Below, piece after piece: positions 43,760 to 52,595 of a stretch of DNA of 64,000 bases. The stretch spans positions 95,622 to 159,621 of the forward strand of contig NZ_CALGNH010000025.1 in assembly GCF_937958655.1 (NCBI RefSeq), written 5' to 3'. Position 1 is the first letter of the stretch. Each line of letters starts with the position of its first letter. The translations under genes and the position numbers were made by a program. The stretch comes from an uncultured Winogradskyella sp. GTDB lineage: Bacteria; Bacteroidota; Bacteroidia; Flavobacteriales; Flavobacteriaceae. The notes under the pieces were generated by a model that was not told the DNA's origin, did not search any database, and was given only the letters and a program-made list of their open reading frames with translations.

Positions 43760-46033
43760 ATGGAAAATCTTTATATCTATATGCTTGCTGCTTTGGCATT
43801 TTTAGCTGTTGCAGATTTAGTAGTTGGTGTAAGTAATGATGCCGTAAACTTTTTAAATTCTGCCATTGGCTCTAAAGCCGTTTCATTTAAAACCATAATG
43901 ATTGTTGCTAGTTTAGGAGTAGCAGTTGGTGCAATGACCTCTAGTGGTATGATGGAAGTGGCTCGTAAAGGTATTTTTAATCCTAGCCAATTTATGTTTA
44001 ATGAGATTATGGTGATTTTTATGGCCGTAATGCTCACAGATATACTCCTCTTAGATTTCTTTAACACCTTAGGTTTACCAACTTCTACAACAGTTTCAAT
44101 TGTTTTTGAATTATTAGGTGCATCAGTCGCTGTAGCCTTAATAAAAATTTACGGAGATAACACCCAATCCATTACAGACCTTACTAATTATATAAATAAT
44201 GAAAAGGCTATAGAAATTATACTAGGCATACTGCTCTCAGTAGTAGTCGCCTTTACAATTGGCGCTATAGTACAGTATGTATCGCGATTGTTATTATCCT
44301 TTAATTTTCAGGAAAAACCAGATTGGTATGGGTCTATCTTTAGTGGTTTTGCGATTACTTCGATTATGTATTTTATAATAGTAAAAGGATTAAAGAATGC
44401 GGCCTTTATGCCTCCGTCTGTTAAAGAGTTTTTGAGTAATAATCCGGTTACGTTTATTGCACTGAGCTTTGTAGCATTTACCATTTTATCATTACTCGCC
44501 ATTAAATTGCTCAATGCAAAGATTTATACTATTATAATCATTGTAGGAACATTTGCACTAGCTGTTGCATTTGCAGGTAATGATTTGGTTAATTTTATCG
44601 GTGTACCTATTGCGGCTTATAATTCTTATGAGGTTTGGTCTACCAGCGGAATAGAAGCAACCAATTACGCAATGGTTGCTCTCGGAGAACCTGTACGAAC
44701 AGAGCTCTGCCTTTTGTTAATTGCTGGATTAATTATGGTGCTTACATTATGGTTTAGCAGTAAGGCTAAGGCCGTTGTAAAAACTTCAGTAGATCTATCT
44801 AGGCAAGATGAAGTTAAAGAACGTTTTGAACCTAATTTTTTATCTAGAAACATTGTACGTCTCACAATTGGACTTAATGATAGTGTTAATAAAATATTAC
44901 CTAATACTTTTAAAAAGTGGTCTAATGATCGATTTGTTGAACCTAAACGTGTTATAAAAATTCAAGATAAACCAGCCTTTGACCTTGTCCGTGCTTCAGT
45001 TAATTTAATGGTAGCTAGTGTGCTTATTTCTGTTGCAACCTCAATGAAGCTTCCACTTTCTACAACTTATGTTACGTTTATGGTTGCTATGGGAACCTCT
45101 TTAGCAGATAGAGCTTGGGGCAGTGAAAGTGCTGTTTATAGAGTTGCGGGTGTACTTAACGTTATTGGAGGGTGGTTTTTTACGGCATTTAGTGCTTTTG
45201 TAGCTGCAGCAATAATGGCTTACATTTTATATCATGGAGGTGGTTATGCGCTTACAGGACTTTTAATTCTTGCTATGGTATTATTAATTAGAAATTACTT
45301 GTTGCACCGTAAGAGTTCAAAAATTATGCGCGAAGAAGATAAACTTGAACGTGCCGAGAGTAATTCTACACAAGGTGTAATTCATGAAAGTGCATCAAAT
45401 ATTGCCAACGTAATTAGTCGTGGGAATAGAATATACACTTCTGCAATTAACGGCTTGGCTGTACAGGATTTAAAAGTACTTAAGAAAAATCGTAAACAAG
45501 TTGATAAATTATCTGATGAGATTGATGATCTAAAGGATAATATCTTCTATTTTATAAGAAACCTAGAAGAACCTAGTGTCTCAGCCAGTAACTTTTACAT
45601 CAATATTTTAGGGCATTTACAAGATATGGCGCAATCGTTAGCCTATATTTCTAAAGCGAGCCATAAACATATTAACAACAATCACAGGAAATTAAAATTT
45701 AGCCAAATTAAAGAACTCAAAGATTTGGACGATAATTTAGAAGATCTATTTAAAACAACACAAACAGCTTTTGAATCGCGTTCTTTTGAACAAATTGGTG
45801 CTGTGTTAGCCAATAAGTCAAAAATCTTTGATTTGGTTAGAGAAAAAATTCAGAAACAAGTAGAACGAACACGGAGTGAAGAGTCTAGTCCAAAAAATAC
45901 AACCCTCTATTTTAATTTATTAGTAGAAACAAAAGATCTTTTAACAAATATGATGAATTTGTTGGAAGAATATTTCCACGCACATGACAGCTCTATTACA
46001 CCAGCTCAGACTACCATTGAACAAGATGAATAA
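43760..46033 (+). CDS. Inorganic phosphate transporter (PiT family) fused to a PhoU-like domain
   Basis: The 757-residue protein has PiT transmembrane helices in two inverted halves. The signatures VGVSNDAVNFLNSAIGSKA (about 24-42) and GNDLVNFIGVPIAAYNSYE (about 273-291) are the family's N-terminal and C-terminal GxNDxxN repeats. From about residue 530 there is a soluble helical domain (SASNIANVISRGNRIYTSAI, DEIDDLKDNIFYFIRNLEE, LGHLQDMAQSLAYISKASHKH) like PhoU/DUF47, the usual partner of PiT. It imports phosphate with protons or sodium. The fusion replaces a separate DUF47 gene. Confidence 0.9.
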   Translation: MENLYIYMLAALAFLAVADLVVGVSNDAVNFLNSAIGSKAVSFKTIMIVASLGVAVGAMTSSGMMEVARKGIFNPSQFMFNEIMVIFMAVMLTDILLLDFFNTLGLPTSTTVSIVFELLGASVAVALIKIYGDNTQSITDLTNYINNEKAIEIILGILLSVVVAFTIGAIVQYVSRLLLSFNFQEKPDWYGSIFSGFAITSIMYFIIVKGLKNAAFMPPSVKEFLSNNPVTFIALSFVAFTILSLLAIKLLNAKIYTIIIIVGTFALAVAFAGNDLVNFIGVPIAAYNSYEVWSTSGIEATNYAMVALGEPVRTELCLLLIAGLIMVLTLWFSSKAKAVVKTSVDLSRQDEVKERFEPNFLSRNIVRLTIGLNDSVNKILPNTFKKWSNDRFVEPKRVIKIQDKPAFDLVRASVNLMVASVLISVATSMKLPLSTTYVTFMVAMGTSLADRAWGSESAVYRVAGVLNVIGGWFFTAFSAFVAAAIMAYILYHGGGYALTGLLILAMVLLIRNYLLHRKSSKIMREEDKLERAESNSTQGVIHESASNIANVISRGNRIYTSAINGLAVQDLKVLKKNRKQVDKLSDEIDDLKDNIFYFIRNLEEPSVSASNFYINILGHLQDMAQSLAYISKASHKHINNNHRKLKFSQIKELKDLDDNLEDLFKTTQTAFESRSFEQIGAVLANKSKIFDLVREKIQKQVERTRSEESSPKNTTLYFNLLVETKDLLTNMMNLLEEYFHAHDSSITPAQTTIEQDE

Positions 46034-46063
46034 TTTAGATATCAACTACTTAAGATTATATCC

Positions 46064-46095
46064 AAATCCTCAAATCACTTTGAGGATTTTTTTTT
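46064..46095 (+). terminator. Intrinsic terminator of the PiT gene
   Basis: AAATCCTCAAA/TTTGAGGATTT with a 4-base loop and T9. Confidence 0.88.
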
Positions 46096-46143
46096 GAGTT
46101 AAACAAAATAGTAATTAAATCATACATAGATAATCCAAGGCTC

Positions 46144-46151
46144 TAATTTTG
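46144..46151 (+). promoter_or_regulatory. -7 box of the OmpA-family gene
   Basis: TAATTTTG matches TAnnTTTG, 48 bases before the start codon. Confidence 0.5.
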
Positions 46152-46199
46152 CCGTATATGAAGATATAATTGATTAATAACATCCAAAAAAATTAAAAC

Positions 46200-47051
46200 A
46201 TGAAAAAAATTTCAATTCTTTTAGTAACCACACTTCTACTGACGGCATGTGTCTCTAAGAAGAAATATATAGCGTTAGAACAAGAAAATGGTGAAATTAA
46301 AAGTCAACTAACCAAAACCCAAGTAGCAAAAGAAGATTTAGAAAATAAGTTTGCACAAATACAAGCTAGAGTAGATCGTTATAATAAGAAAATAAATGCT
46401 TTAAATGAAAATGTAGAGGGTCTTAAAGTAGAAAACGACATTAAATTAGATGTTAATGCAGATGGATCAGTAATATCTAATGAAGCTAAACGTAAAATGT
46501 TAGCGACTTTACAACAGGTAGATCCTGCAAAATTAGCAGAAGCTAAAACCTTAAAGGATTCCATGAACTTAGCAGTGCAGTATAACCTCGCTAAAACTAT
46601 GGATACGTCTGATTTAAATGAAGATGAAGACATCGCTGTAAACATTAACGAAACCGTGGTAATGATTTCTATTTCTGATAAGATGTTATTTAATACAGGA
46701 AGTTATAGAATAAGTAATAAAGCAAATAATATACTTCAAAAATTAGCAGACGTTATTAACTCGGAAGAAAGTATTAACGTAATGGTAGAAGGCCATACAG
46801 ATTCTAGAACCATTAATACCGAAAAAATCGCTGATAACTGGGACCTAAGTGTATTGAGAGCAACATCTGTAGTAAGAAAATTACAAAACAAATACAACGT
46901 AGCGCCAGAACAATTAATTGCATCTGGTCGTAGTAGCTACCAACCATTAGTTGATAATAACAGTAGAGAAAACCGCTCTAAAAACAGAAGAACTCGTATA
47001 ATTTTAATGCCAAACATTGATAAGTTTTTTGCACTGATGGACGCTAAGTAA
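46200..47051 (+). CDS. OmpA family lipoprotein
   Basis: The 283-residue protein has a lipobox (LLTAC, acylated Cys17), a coiled-coil segment (about 25-80, with VGNLKVEN-type heptads), a helical linker and a C-terminal OmpA domain (about 155-275) that binds peptidoglycan. Key motifs are INVMVEGHTDSRTI and NRSKNRRTRIILMPN. It anchors the outer membrane to the cell wall. Monocistronic, with its own promoter and terminator. Confidence 0.92.
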   Translation: MKKISILLVTTLLLTACVSKKKYIALEQENGEIKSQLTKTQVAKEDLENKFAQIQARVDRYNKKINALNENVEGLKVENDIKLDVNADGSVISNEAKRKMLATLQQVDPAKLAEAKTLKDSMNLAVQYNLAKTMDTSDLNEDEDIAVNINETVVMISISDKMLFNTGSYRISNKANNILQKLADVINSEESINVMVEGHTDSRTINTEKIADNWDLSVLRATSVVRKLQNKYNVAPEQLIASGRSSYQPLVDNNSRENRSKNRRTRIILMPNIDKFFALMDAK

Positions 47052-47070
47052 TCCATCTCTTATATTAAAT

Positions 47071-47119
47071 AAAAAAGCACCCACCCTTGCAGTTAGGGAT
47101 TGGGTGCTTTTCTTTTTCT
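47071..47119 (+). terminator. Intrinsic terminator of the OmpA-family gene
   Basis: AAAAGCACCCA/TGGGTGCTTTT encloses an inner CCCT/AGGG stem, followed by a T-rich stretch. Confidence 0.85.
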
Positions 47120-47152
47120 TTTTAGTTGTATTTTTAAACAAATACATCTGGT

Positions 47153-47872
47153 ATGAAACATCTATTTATAATTAGTCTATTGCTTGTAGCTTTTCCCTGT
47201 TCGGCTCAAAATATAACTGCTGAGGAGCTTTTACAAAAGACCATAGCCTATCACGATCCAGATGGAAATTGGTCCGCATTTGATGGACAATTTACTGTTG
47301 TAATGACTACACCTAACTCACCAAAGCGAATAAGTGCTATTAAAATTAATTTACTCAATAAATATTTTAGCGTTAGTGCAAAAAGAGATACTGTTACTAC
47401 AACATATACCATTGACAAAGACAATTGTATAATGGCATATAATGGTAAAAGTGTAGATAGCATCGTTGCTTCAACACACAATATGTCTTGCGACAGAGCC
47501 AAACTCTATAAAAACTACTATACTTATCTCTACGGTTTACCCATGAAGCTGAAAGATCCTGGCACCAACCTTAACGAAACGATAGAACTTAAAACATTTA
47601 AAGGTAAAGAGTATTTAGTTTTAAAAGTTATGTATGATGAAGCTGTAGGAAGCGATGTTTGGTATTTTTACTTTAATCCAACCAGCTATGCTATGGAAGT
47701 CTATCAGTTTTATAAAACCGATGAAAACGGTAACATAAAACCAGAATCAGGAGAGTATATTTTATTATCTGAAGAAACTCTAGTTAATGGTATAAAAATG
47801 CCAAAAGTACGAGCTTGGTATTATAATAAAGCTAATCAATATTTGGGTACAGATACTTTGATTGAGAAATAA
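47153..47872 (+). CDS. Secreted conserved protein, DUF6503-like
   Basis: The 239-residue protein has a signal peptide (LFIISLLLVAFPCSAQ) followed by TAEELLQKTIAYHDPDGNW. The mature part is made of long beta strands and resembles outer-membrane lipoprotein-sorting-like proteins (DUF6503 type), with YYTYLYGLPMKLKDPG near the middle. The family is common and uncharacterised in Bacteroidota. It has its own terminator, shared with the convergent nrdA. Confidence 0.65.
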   Translation: MKHLFIISLLLVAFPCSAQNITAEELLQKTIAYHDPDGNWSAFDGQFTVVMTTPNSPKRISAIKINLLNKYFSVSAKRDTVTTTYTIDKDNCIMAYNGKSVDSIVASTHNMSCDRAKLYKNYYTYLYGLPMKLKDPGTNLNETIELKTFKGKEYLVLKVMYDEAVGSDVWYFYFNPTSYAMEVYQFYKTDENGNIKPESGEYILLSEETLVNGIKMPKVRAWYYNKANQYLGTDTLIEK

Positions 47873-47903
47873 AAAAAGCACCTCATTTCTGAGGTGCTTT
47901 TTT
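47871..47903. terminator. Bidirectional terminator between the DUF6503-like gene and nrdA
   Basis: GCACCTCA/TGAGGTGC with a 4-base loop, flanked by A7 and T6. Confidence 0.88.
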
Positions 47904-47935
47904 GTTCTATAAAGATTATTGGCTTCACAGGAATT

Positions 47936-49735
47936 TTAACCTTCACAACTAGCACATTCTTTCTTTTGTTTAAATTTCTGTGCTGCATTCATACTATGTT
48001 GATAGTACAATGACTTTACACCTAATTGCCAAGCCGTAACGTATATTTTATTAATCTCCTTAACTGGCATATCTGGATGTACCATAATGTTTAAGGATTG
48101 TCCTTGGTCAATATGGTTTTGTCTATTTGCTGCTTGATAAATAAGTGTCATTTGGTCAATTTCAGAATAGGTCTTAAAGACATCTTTTTCTAAGTCTGTT
48201 AATCCTTCTAAGTGTTGTACAGAACCATCATAATCTCGGATACTTTTCCAAATTTCTGGTGTATCCATTCCTTTTTCTACTAACAATGCTTTTAAGAAAG
48301 GATTTTTTATTGTGGTCTTTATTTTGGCTATATCCTTAACATAACTGTTAGACCAAATTGGCTCAATACCTTGCGATACTTGTCCTAAGATAAACGCAGA
48401 CGATGTTGTTGGCGCTACTGCATTTAAGGTAGCATTACGTCTTCCGTAACCTTTTAGTACTTCTGGCTCACCAAATTTTTCTGCTAATTCCTCTGATGCC
48501 TTAACCGATTTCTCTTTAATCGTCTTAAAGATTTCACTATTTAAGTTGAACGCTTCTGCACTATCAAACGGTAACATCTTAGATTGCAGTAATGAGTGCC
48601 ATCCTAAAGCTCCCATTCCTAAGGCTCTATTTTCTTTAGCGAAGTTATACGCCTTCTCCATAAACATAAATGTTTGTCTATCATCTCTATCTGGAGAGTC
48701 TCTGTAAACTTCTAACTTTGTTACAAATTCTTCTAATACAGCGTCTAAGAAATAGACCATTGTTTCTACGGCATCTGTATCCTTCCACTTATCATAGTGT
48801 AATAAGTTGATTGAAGATAATACGCAAACAAACGACCATCTGTCATTAGTTGGTAACATAATCTCAGAGCACAGATTACTTGCATAAATTTCGTGCTTGT
48901 TCTCTTGGTAAACTTCTGGTGCTGTATTATTAGCATTATCTCTAAAGAAGATGTAAGGGTAACCTATTTCCCCTCTGCGTTGTAATACTTTTGCCCATAT
49001 AGCTCTTTTATCGGTATCGCCATCAATCATTTCTTGCATCCACTCGTTGCCAACAGTTACACCATGGGTTAACTCTTGTATTGGATTACCTTCTGTACCG
49101 ATCTCTAAAAATTCGTTTATATCATTATGTTCTATAGGTAGGTAAGGGGAAAAACGACCACGTCTCACAGAACCTTGGCTTACGACATCAACCATTTTTT
49201 CAAACAATTGCATAATATGTACAGCTCCTGAAGACTCTCCATTATTTTTTACTGGCGCTCCTCTATGACGCAGCTTACCAAAATAACCCGATGTACCACC
49301 ACCTAGCTTAGACATCATCCCAACTTCGGACTGTGTGTAGAGAATATCTCCCATATCATCAGAAATGTGAGAACCAAAACAACTAATTGGTAAACCTCGC
49401 TTTTTACCAAAATTAGACCAAACTGGCGATGCTAAAGAGTAAAAGCCTTCTGCCATGTAGCCATAAAACTTATCAGCAAAACCTGAAATCTTTAAAATTT
49501 TCTCAGCATTATCAGCAATTTCTCTAATTCTTGCTTCTGGTGTTGCGCCTTCTGTAAGGTAACCAGAGGATAAAAATTTACGACTATGTTCGGTTAACCA
49601 TTTAATTTCTGGCTCTTTATTAACCTCTTTAATGGCTTCTTTTCTGGCTTTTATTAATTCATCTTGTGGTGAAGTTTTTGCAGTTTGAGGGTTTACTACT
49701 TGATTTTCGAGGTTAAATTTAGTTTCGTTGTTCAT
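47936..49735 (-). CDS. nrdA: Ribonucleoside-diphosphate reductase, large subunit (no ATP-cone)
   Basis: The 599-residue class I NrdA reduces ribonucleoside diphosphates. It has LPISCFGSH (first active Cys), NLCSEIMLPTN and FVCVLSSINL (radical-transfer/active Cys and substrate residues) and the conserved Pro/Thr loop PTTSSAFILGQVSQGIEPIW. The C-terminal redox pair is Cys594/Cys597 (ECASC). It lacks the N-terminal ATP-cone that regulates most NrdA proteins; the first 40 residues are a polar tail. The cone is on NrdB instead. It is 3 bp after nrdB in the same direction. Confidence 0.95.
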   Translation of the reverse strand: MNNETKFNLENQVVNPQTAKTSPQDELIKARKEAIKEVNKEPEIKWLTEHSRKFLSSGYLTEGATPEARIREIADNAEKILKISGFADKFYGYMAEGFYSLASPVWSNFGKKRGLPISCFGSHISDDMGDILYTQSEVGMMSKLGGGTSGYFGKLRHRGAPVKNNGESSGAVHIMQLFEKMVDVVSQGSVRRGRFSPYLPIEHNDINEFLEIGTEGNPIQELTHGVTVGNEWMQEMIDGDTDKRAIWAKVLQRRGEIGYPYIFFRDNANNTAPEVYQENKHEIYASNLCSEIMLPTNDRWSFVCVLSSINLLHYDKWKDTDAVETMVYFLDAVLEEFVTKLEVYRDSPDRDDRQTFMFMEKAYNFAKENRALGMGALGWHSLLQSKMLPFDSAEAFNLNSEIFKTIKEKSVKASEELAEKFGEPEVLKGYGRRNATLNAVAPTTSSAFILGQVSQGIEPIWSNSYVKDIAKIKTTIKNPFLKALLVEKGMDTPEIWKSIRDYDGSVQHLEGLTDLEKDVFKTYSEIDQMTLIYQAANRQNHIDQGQSLNIMVHPDMPVKEINKIYVTAWQLGVKSLYYQHSMNAAQKFKQKKECASCEG

Positions 49736-49738
49736 GGT

Positions 49739-51028
49739 TTAAAATAAGTCGTCGCTGGTTATACTTTTAGTTCTTTTGCTGTAGTTAATTGAGCGCTTTA
49801 CAAAGAAATCTCCGTGCTTAGTACCGATGATTTCATCATCAAACCATTCGGTCTGCTCTAGTAAGCTATGATCAACATCAAAAATCTTATCGATGCCAAT
49901 ACTTTCGAGGGAATTATTAAATCTGTTTTTTATAAATTCATTTATAACATTCTTTGGAAGAAAATCTAACTCACCGGCTTCAAAAATCCAGTCGATAATT
50001 TTACTTTCAGATTCAAAGGCTTCTTCACACATCACTTTTACAATGGTGTGGTGCTCTTCACCAAACCATGTTGGATTTTCGGCTTTAATAATTTTAATAA
50101 CATCAATACCAAAATCGCCATGTATTTGCTCTTCCTTAGAGGTAGCTTCAACAACATTAGAAATACCTTTTAGCATGTTCTTATGTTTATTAAATGCCAT
50201 TATGATTAAAAATTGCGAGAATAATGACACATGCTCTATAAAGAGAGAGAATAATAAAATAGATTCTGCATATTCTTTCTTATCGTCGCTCTTTGCATTT
50301 TTTAAAGCGGTCTCTAAATAATGAACTCTTCTCATTATTACAGGGTTCTTCTTTAGTCTCTTAAATTCATTATTAAGACCTAGAATTTCTAATAAGTGTG
50401 AATACGCATCGTGGTGGCGCACTTCACTTTCTGCAAATGTTGCTCCTACAGATCCTATTTCTGGTTTTGGCATTTTCTGATAGATGTCTCCCCAAAATGA
50501 TTTTACAGCAACTTCAATTTGAGAAATTGCAAGCATTGTATTTTTTATAGCATTTTGTTCTACGATGGTAAGCTTGGTTTTAAAATCTTGTATATCACTT
50601 GTAAAGTTAAATTCTGAATGAATCCAATACGAGTGTCTAATAGCATCTACATATTCATTCAACGCTGGGTACTCGTAGGGTTTTAAATTAATTCGTTTTT
50701 CAAAAATGTTAGTCTTTCTGCTTCTAGCCTGCTCGTCTCTGTAAAGGATGTACGCTTTAGCAACATCTAAAAACTGGCTATCCATTAATTTAATTTCAAC
50801 AAGATCTTGCACTTCTTCTACAGTTGGCACATATCTATAATCCTTGCCTTTTCTATCTAATAATTCTTGCATTACATTTACGGCAATTGTATTAGCATCT
50901 TCTTTGGTGCCATTACCAACAGACATCATTGCCTTTTCTACAGCATTAGAAATTTTATTTAAAACAAACGGATTTGTTTCATAATCTCTTTTAATAATTT
51001 CTGTAATCTCTAACTGTTGTGTTTCCAT
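49739..51028 (-). CDS. nrdB: Ribonucleoside-diphosphate reductase, small subunit with N-terminal ATP-cone
   Basis: The 429-residue radical-generating subunit begins with an ATP-cone (about 8-105: IIKRDYETNPFVLNKISNAV, then YVPTVEEVQDLVEIKLM and VAKAYILYRDEQ). The ferritin-like domain follows with the metal-ligand pattern AESEVRHHDAY, in which Glu202 and His205 are ligands and Tyr209 aligns with the radical Tyr122 of E. coli. Further ligands are in LFIEHVSLFSQF and EEQIHGDFG. The C-terminal ITSDDLF binds NrdA. NrdB of this arrangement is known from Leeuwenhoekiella blandensis, where ATP/dATP control acts through the small subunit. The cofactor metal cannot be read here. Confidence 0.95.
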   Translation of the reverse strand: METQQLEITEIIKRDYETNPFVLNKISNAVEKAMMSVGNGTKEDANTIAVNVMQELLDRKGKDYRYVPTVEEVQDLVEIKLMDSQFLDVAKAYILYRDEQARSRKTNIFEKRINLKPYEYPALNEYVDAIRHSYWIHSEFNFTSDIQDFKTKLTIVEQNAIKNTMLAISQIEVAVKSFWGDIYQKMPKPEIGSVGATFAESEVRHHDAYSHLLEILGLNNEFKRLKKNPVIMRRVHYLETALKNAKSDDKKEYAESILLFSLFIEHVSLFSQFLIIMAFNKHKNMLKGISNVVEATSKEEQIHGDFGIDVIKIIKAENPTWFGEEHHTIVKVMCEEAFESESKIIDWIFEAGELDFLPKNVINEFIKNRFNNSLESIGIDKIFDVDHSLLEQTEWFDDEIIGTKHGDFFVKRSINYSKRTKSITSDDLF

Positions 51029-51853
51029 AATATATCTTTAGTTTTGAGGCTAAGAAGGCTAGAGAATAATTAAATAATTACTCTAAACTTATTTAGCTAA
51101 TGCTATAATTGTGTTGTGTTTCCTAATTAATGCTAGGATAAAAAAGGACCTGAAATCTTCTAAAAAACAGAGGCTCTTAAATGGGATGTAAAAAGCCGCT
51201 ATTAAATTCTATTTTTTACTTCGCCCTGAACAAAGATTGATAATTGTTATTAAAATAAAAAGCCTTCATAATAAACAATATCAACAAGTTTTTAACAAAT
51301 ACCTGTATAGCCTATAAAACCTACTACTTATGGGTTTTTTAGACCTATATTATTGATTATAAGGTGTTTAATGAAATTTTCTGAAAAATTACTTGTAAGT
51401 ATTGTCTTATGAAAAATATAGCTAGCAAGCGTATTTATTGAAGATTTAAGCTGTACCTATTGACAAAATAGTATCACAAAAAAAGAGTGCCTTCAGCACT
51501 CTTTTCTTCCTAATAACTAACTAAATAATGAATAAGCTAGATAAATTGCTAGTAACAAATTAACTTTAGAATTCTATCGAAACAATTAACAAATAAAATT
51601 CTACCTTATTTAATAGTTTAGATCATAAATGTAAACCCCCTATTTACAGTATTAATGATCTTTTTATACATTAAATATCAGTATTTATTTGACCGATAGA
51701 TTGAGCCATGTATGGTTGGCACTAAAAATTGTATAATCGGAAAAAAACGAAATATATGAGTTTAGCATTTTACACAAAAAAAACAACATGCTATACAATA
51801 TAATTTACAACCCATTTAAGTTATACATATATTTATAATTAATTATTTTATTT
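51029..51853. other. 825-bp divergent intergenic region between nrdB and a LytTR regulator
   Basis: No open frame of convincing length is seen on either strand. AT-rich. It holds a hairpin with T/A runs at 51478-51506 (see separate entry), a possible pair of DnaA-like boxes (ATATCAACA at 51278 and TTTTTAACA at 51289), and a palindromic stretch around 51313-51340. The nrdB leader must start somewhere within it; no clear -7 box is identified. An unannotated small RNA is possible. Confidence 0.4.
51478..51506. terminator. Orphan hairpin terminator in the nrdB-lytTR gap
   Basis: GAGTGC/GCACTC with a 5-base loop flanked by A7 and T4. It is not at the 3' end of any visible gene, so it may end an unseen small RNA on either strand. 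Confidence 0.6.
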
Positions 51854-52588
51854 ATGTTAAAAGCTGTAATTGTAGACGATGAGCCAAAGGCCATACAAAG
51901 CTTAATTTGGGAGCTTAGTAATTTTAAAGAAGAAATTGAAGTTATTAAGTCATTTACAAGTCCTGAAGATGCTCTAAAATATCTAGCAGACACAACACCA
52001 GATTGTCTGTTTTTAGATATACAAATGCCCACTATTGGCGGATTTCAGTTTTTAGAACGTCTAAACGATATTAATTTTGCCGTAATTATAACAACAGCTT
52101 ACGATGAGTATGCCATAAAAGCCCTAAAACATGACGCTATAGATTATCTATTAAAACCAATAGATTCTGACGACTTAAGAGATACAATTGCTAAAATTAA
52201 AAAATATGGTAATCGGCAAATAACCACCGCTCAATTAGAAAGTATTTTATTAAATTTTAATTCTAAGTTTGATAAAAAACGGATTACAATAAATACCGAT
52301 GGAAAACTATTATTTTTAGACGTAGATGATGTTATTTATGTAGCATCTGATGGTAACTATAGTACTTTATTTCTTAAAGATCAGAAAAAAATAGTAGTAA
52401 CTAAAAAATTAAAAGAAGTTGACGCTATTTTACCAGAGCATTATTTTTTTAGAATACATAATTCATACATTATTAACCTTAATAAAATAAAAGCTTTTAT
52501 AAAAAATGAAGGCTATGTTGTAATGGATAGCAACCATAAAATACCCGTAGCTCGCCAACGAAAATCAGATTTTTTAGAAAAATTATAA
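51854..52588 (+). CDS. LytTR-family response regulator
   Basis: The 244-residue protein has a receiver domain (1-120) with acidic pocket DDE (8-10), phospho-acceptor Asp55 (CLFLDIQMP), Thr in TTAYDEY and Lys in LLKPID. A LytTR DNA-binding domain is at about 145-244 (VDDVIYVASDGNYSTLFL, YFFRIHNSYIINLNKIKAF). It is the partner of the kinase that starts 8 bp downstream. Targets are unknown. Confidence 0.94.
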   Translation: MLKAVIVDDEPKAIQSLIWELSNFKEEIEVIKSFTSPEDALKYLADTTPDCLFLDIQMPTIGGFQFLERLNDINFAVIITTAYDEYAIKALKHDAIDYLLKPIDSDDLRDTIAKIKKYGNRQITTAQLESILLNFNSKFDKKRITINTDGKLLFLDVDDVIYVASDGNYSTLFLKDQKKIVVTKKLKEVDAILPEHYFFRIHNSYIINLNKIKAFIKNEGYVVMDSNHKIPVARQRKSDFLEKL

Positions 52589-52595
52589 TAAAGCG

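Noticed and set aside
51101-51120. Possible NrdR box upstream of nrdB (GCTATAATTGTGT)
   Set aside because: Only a half-match to the NrdR consensus and no second box at the usual spacing.
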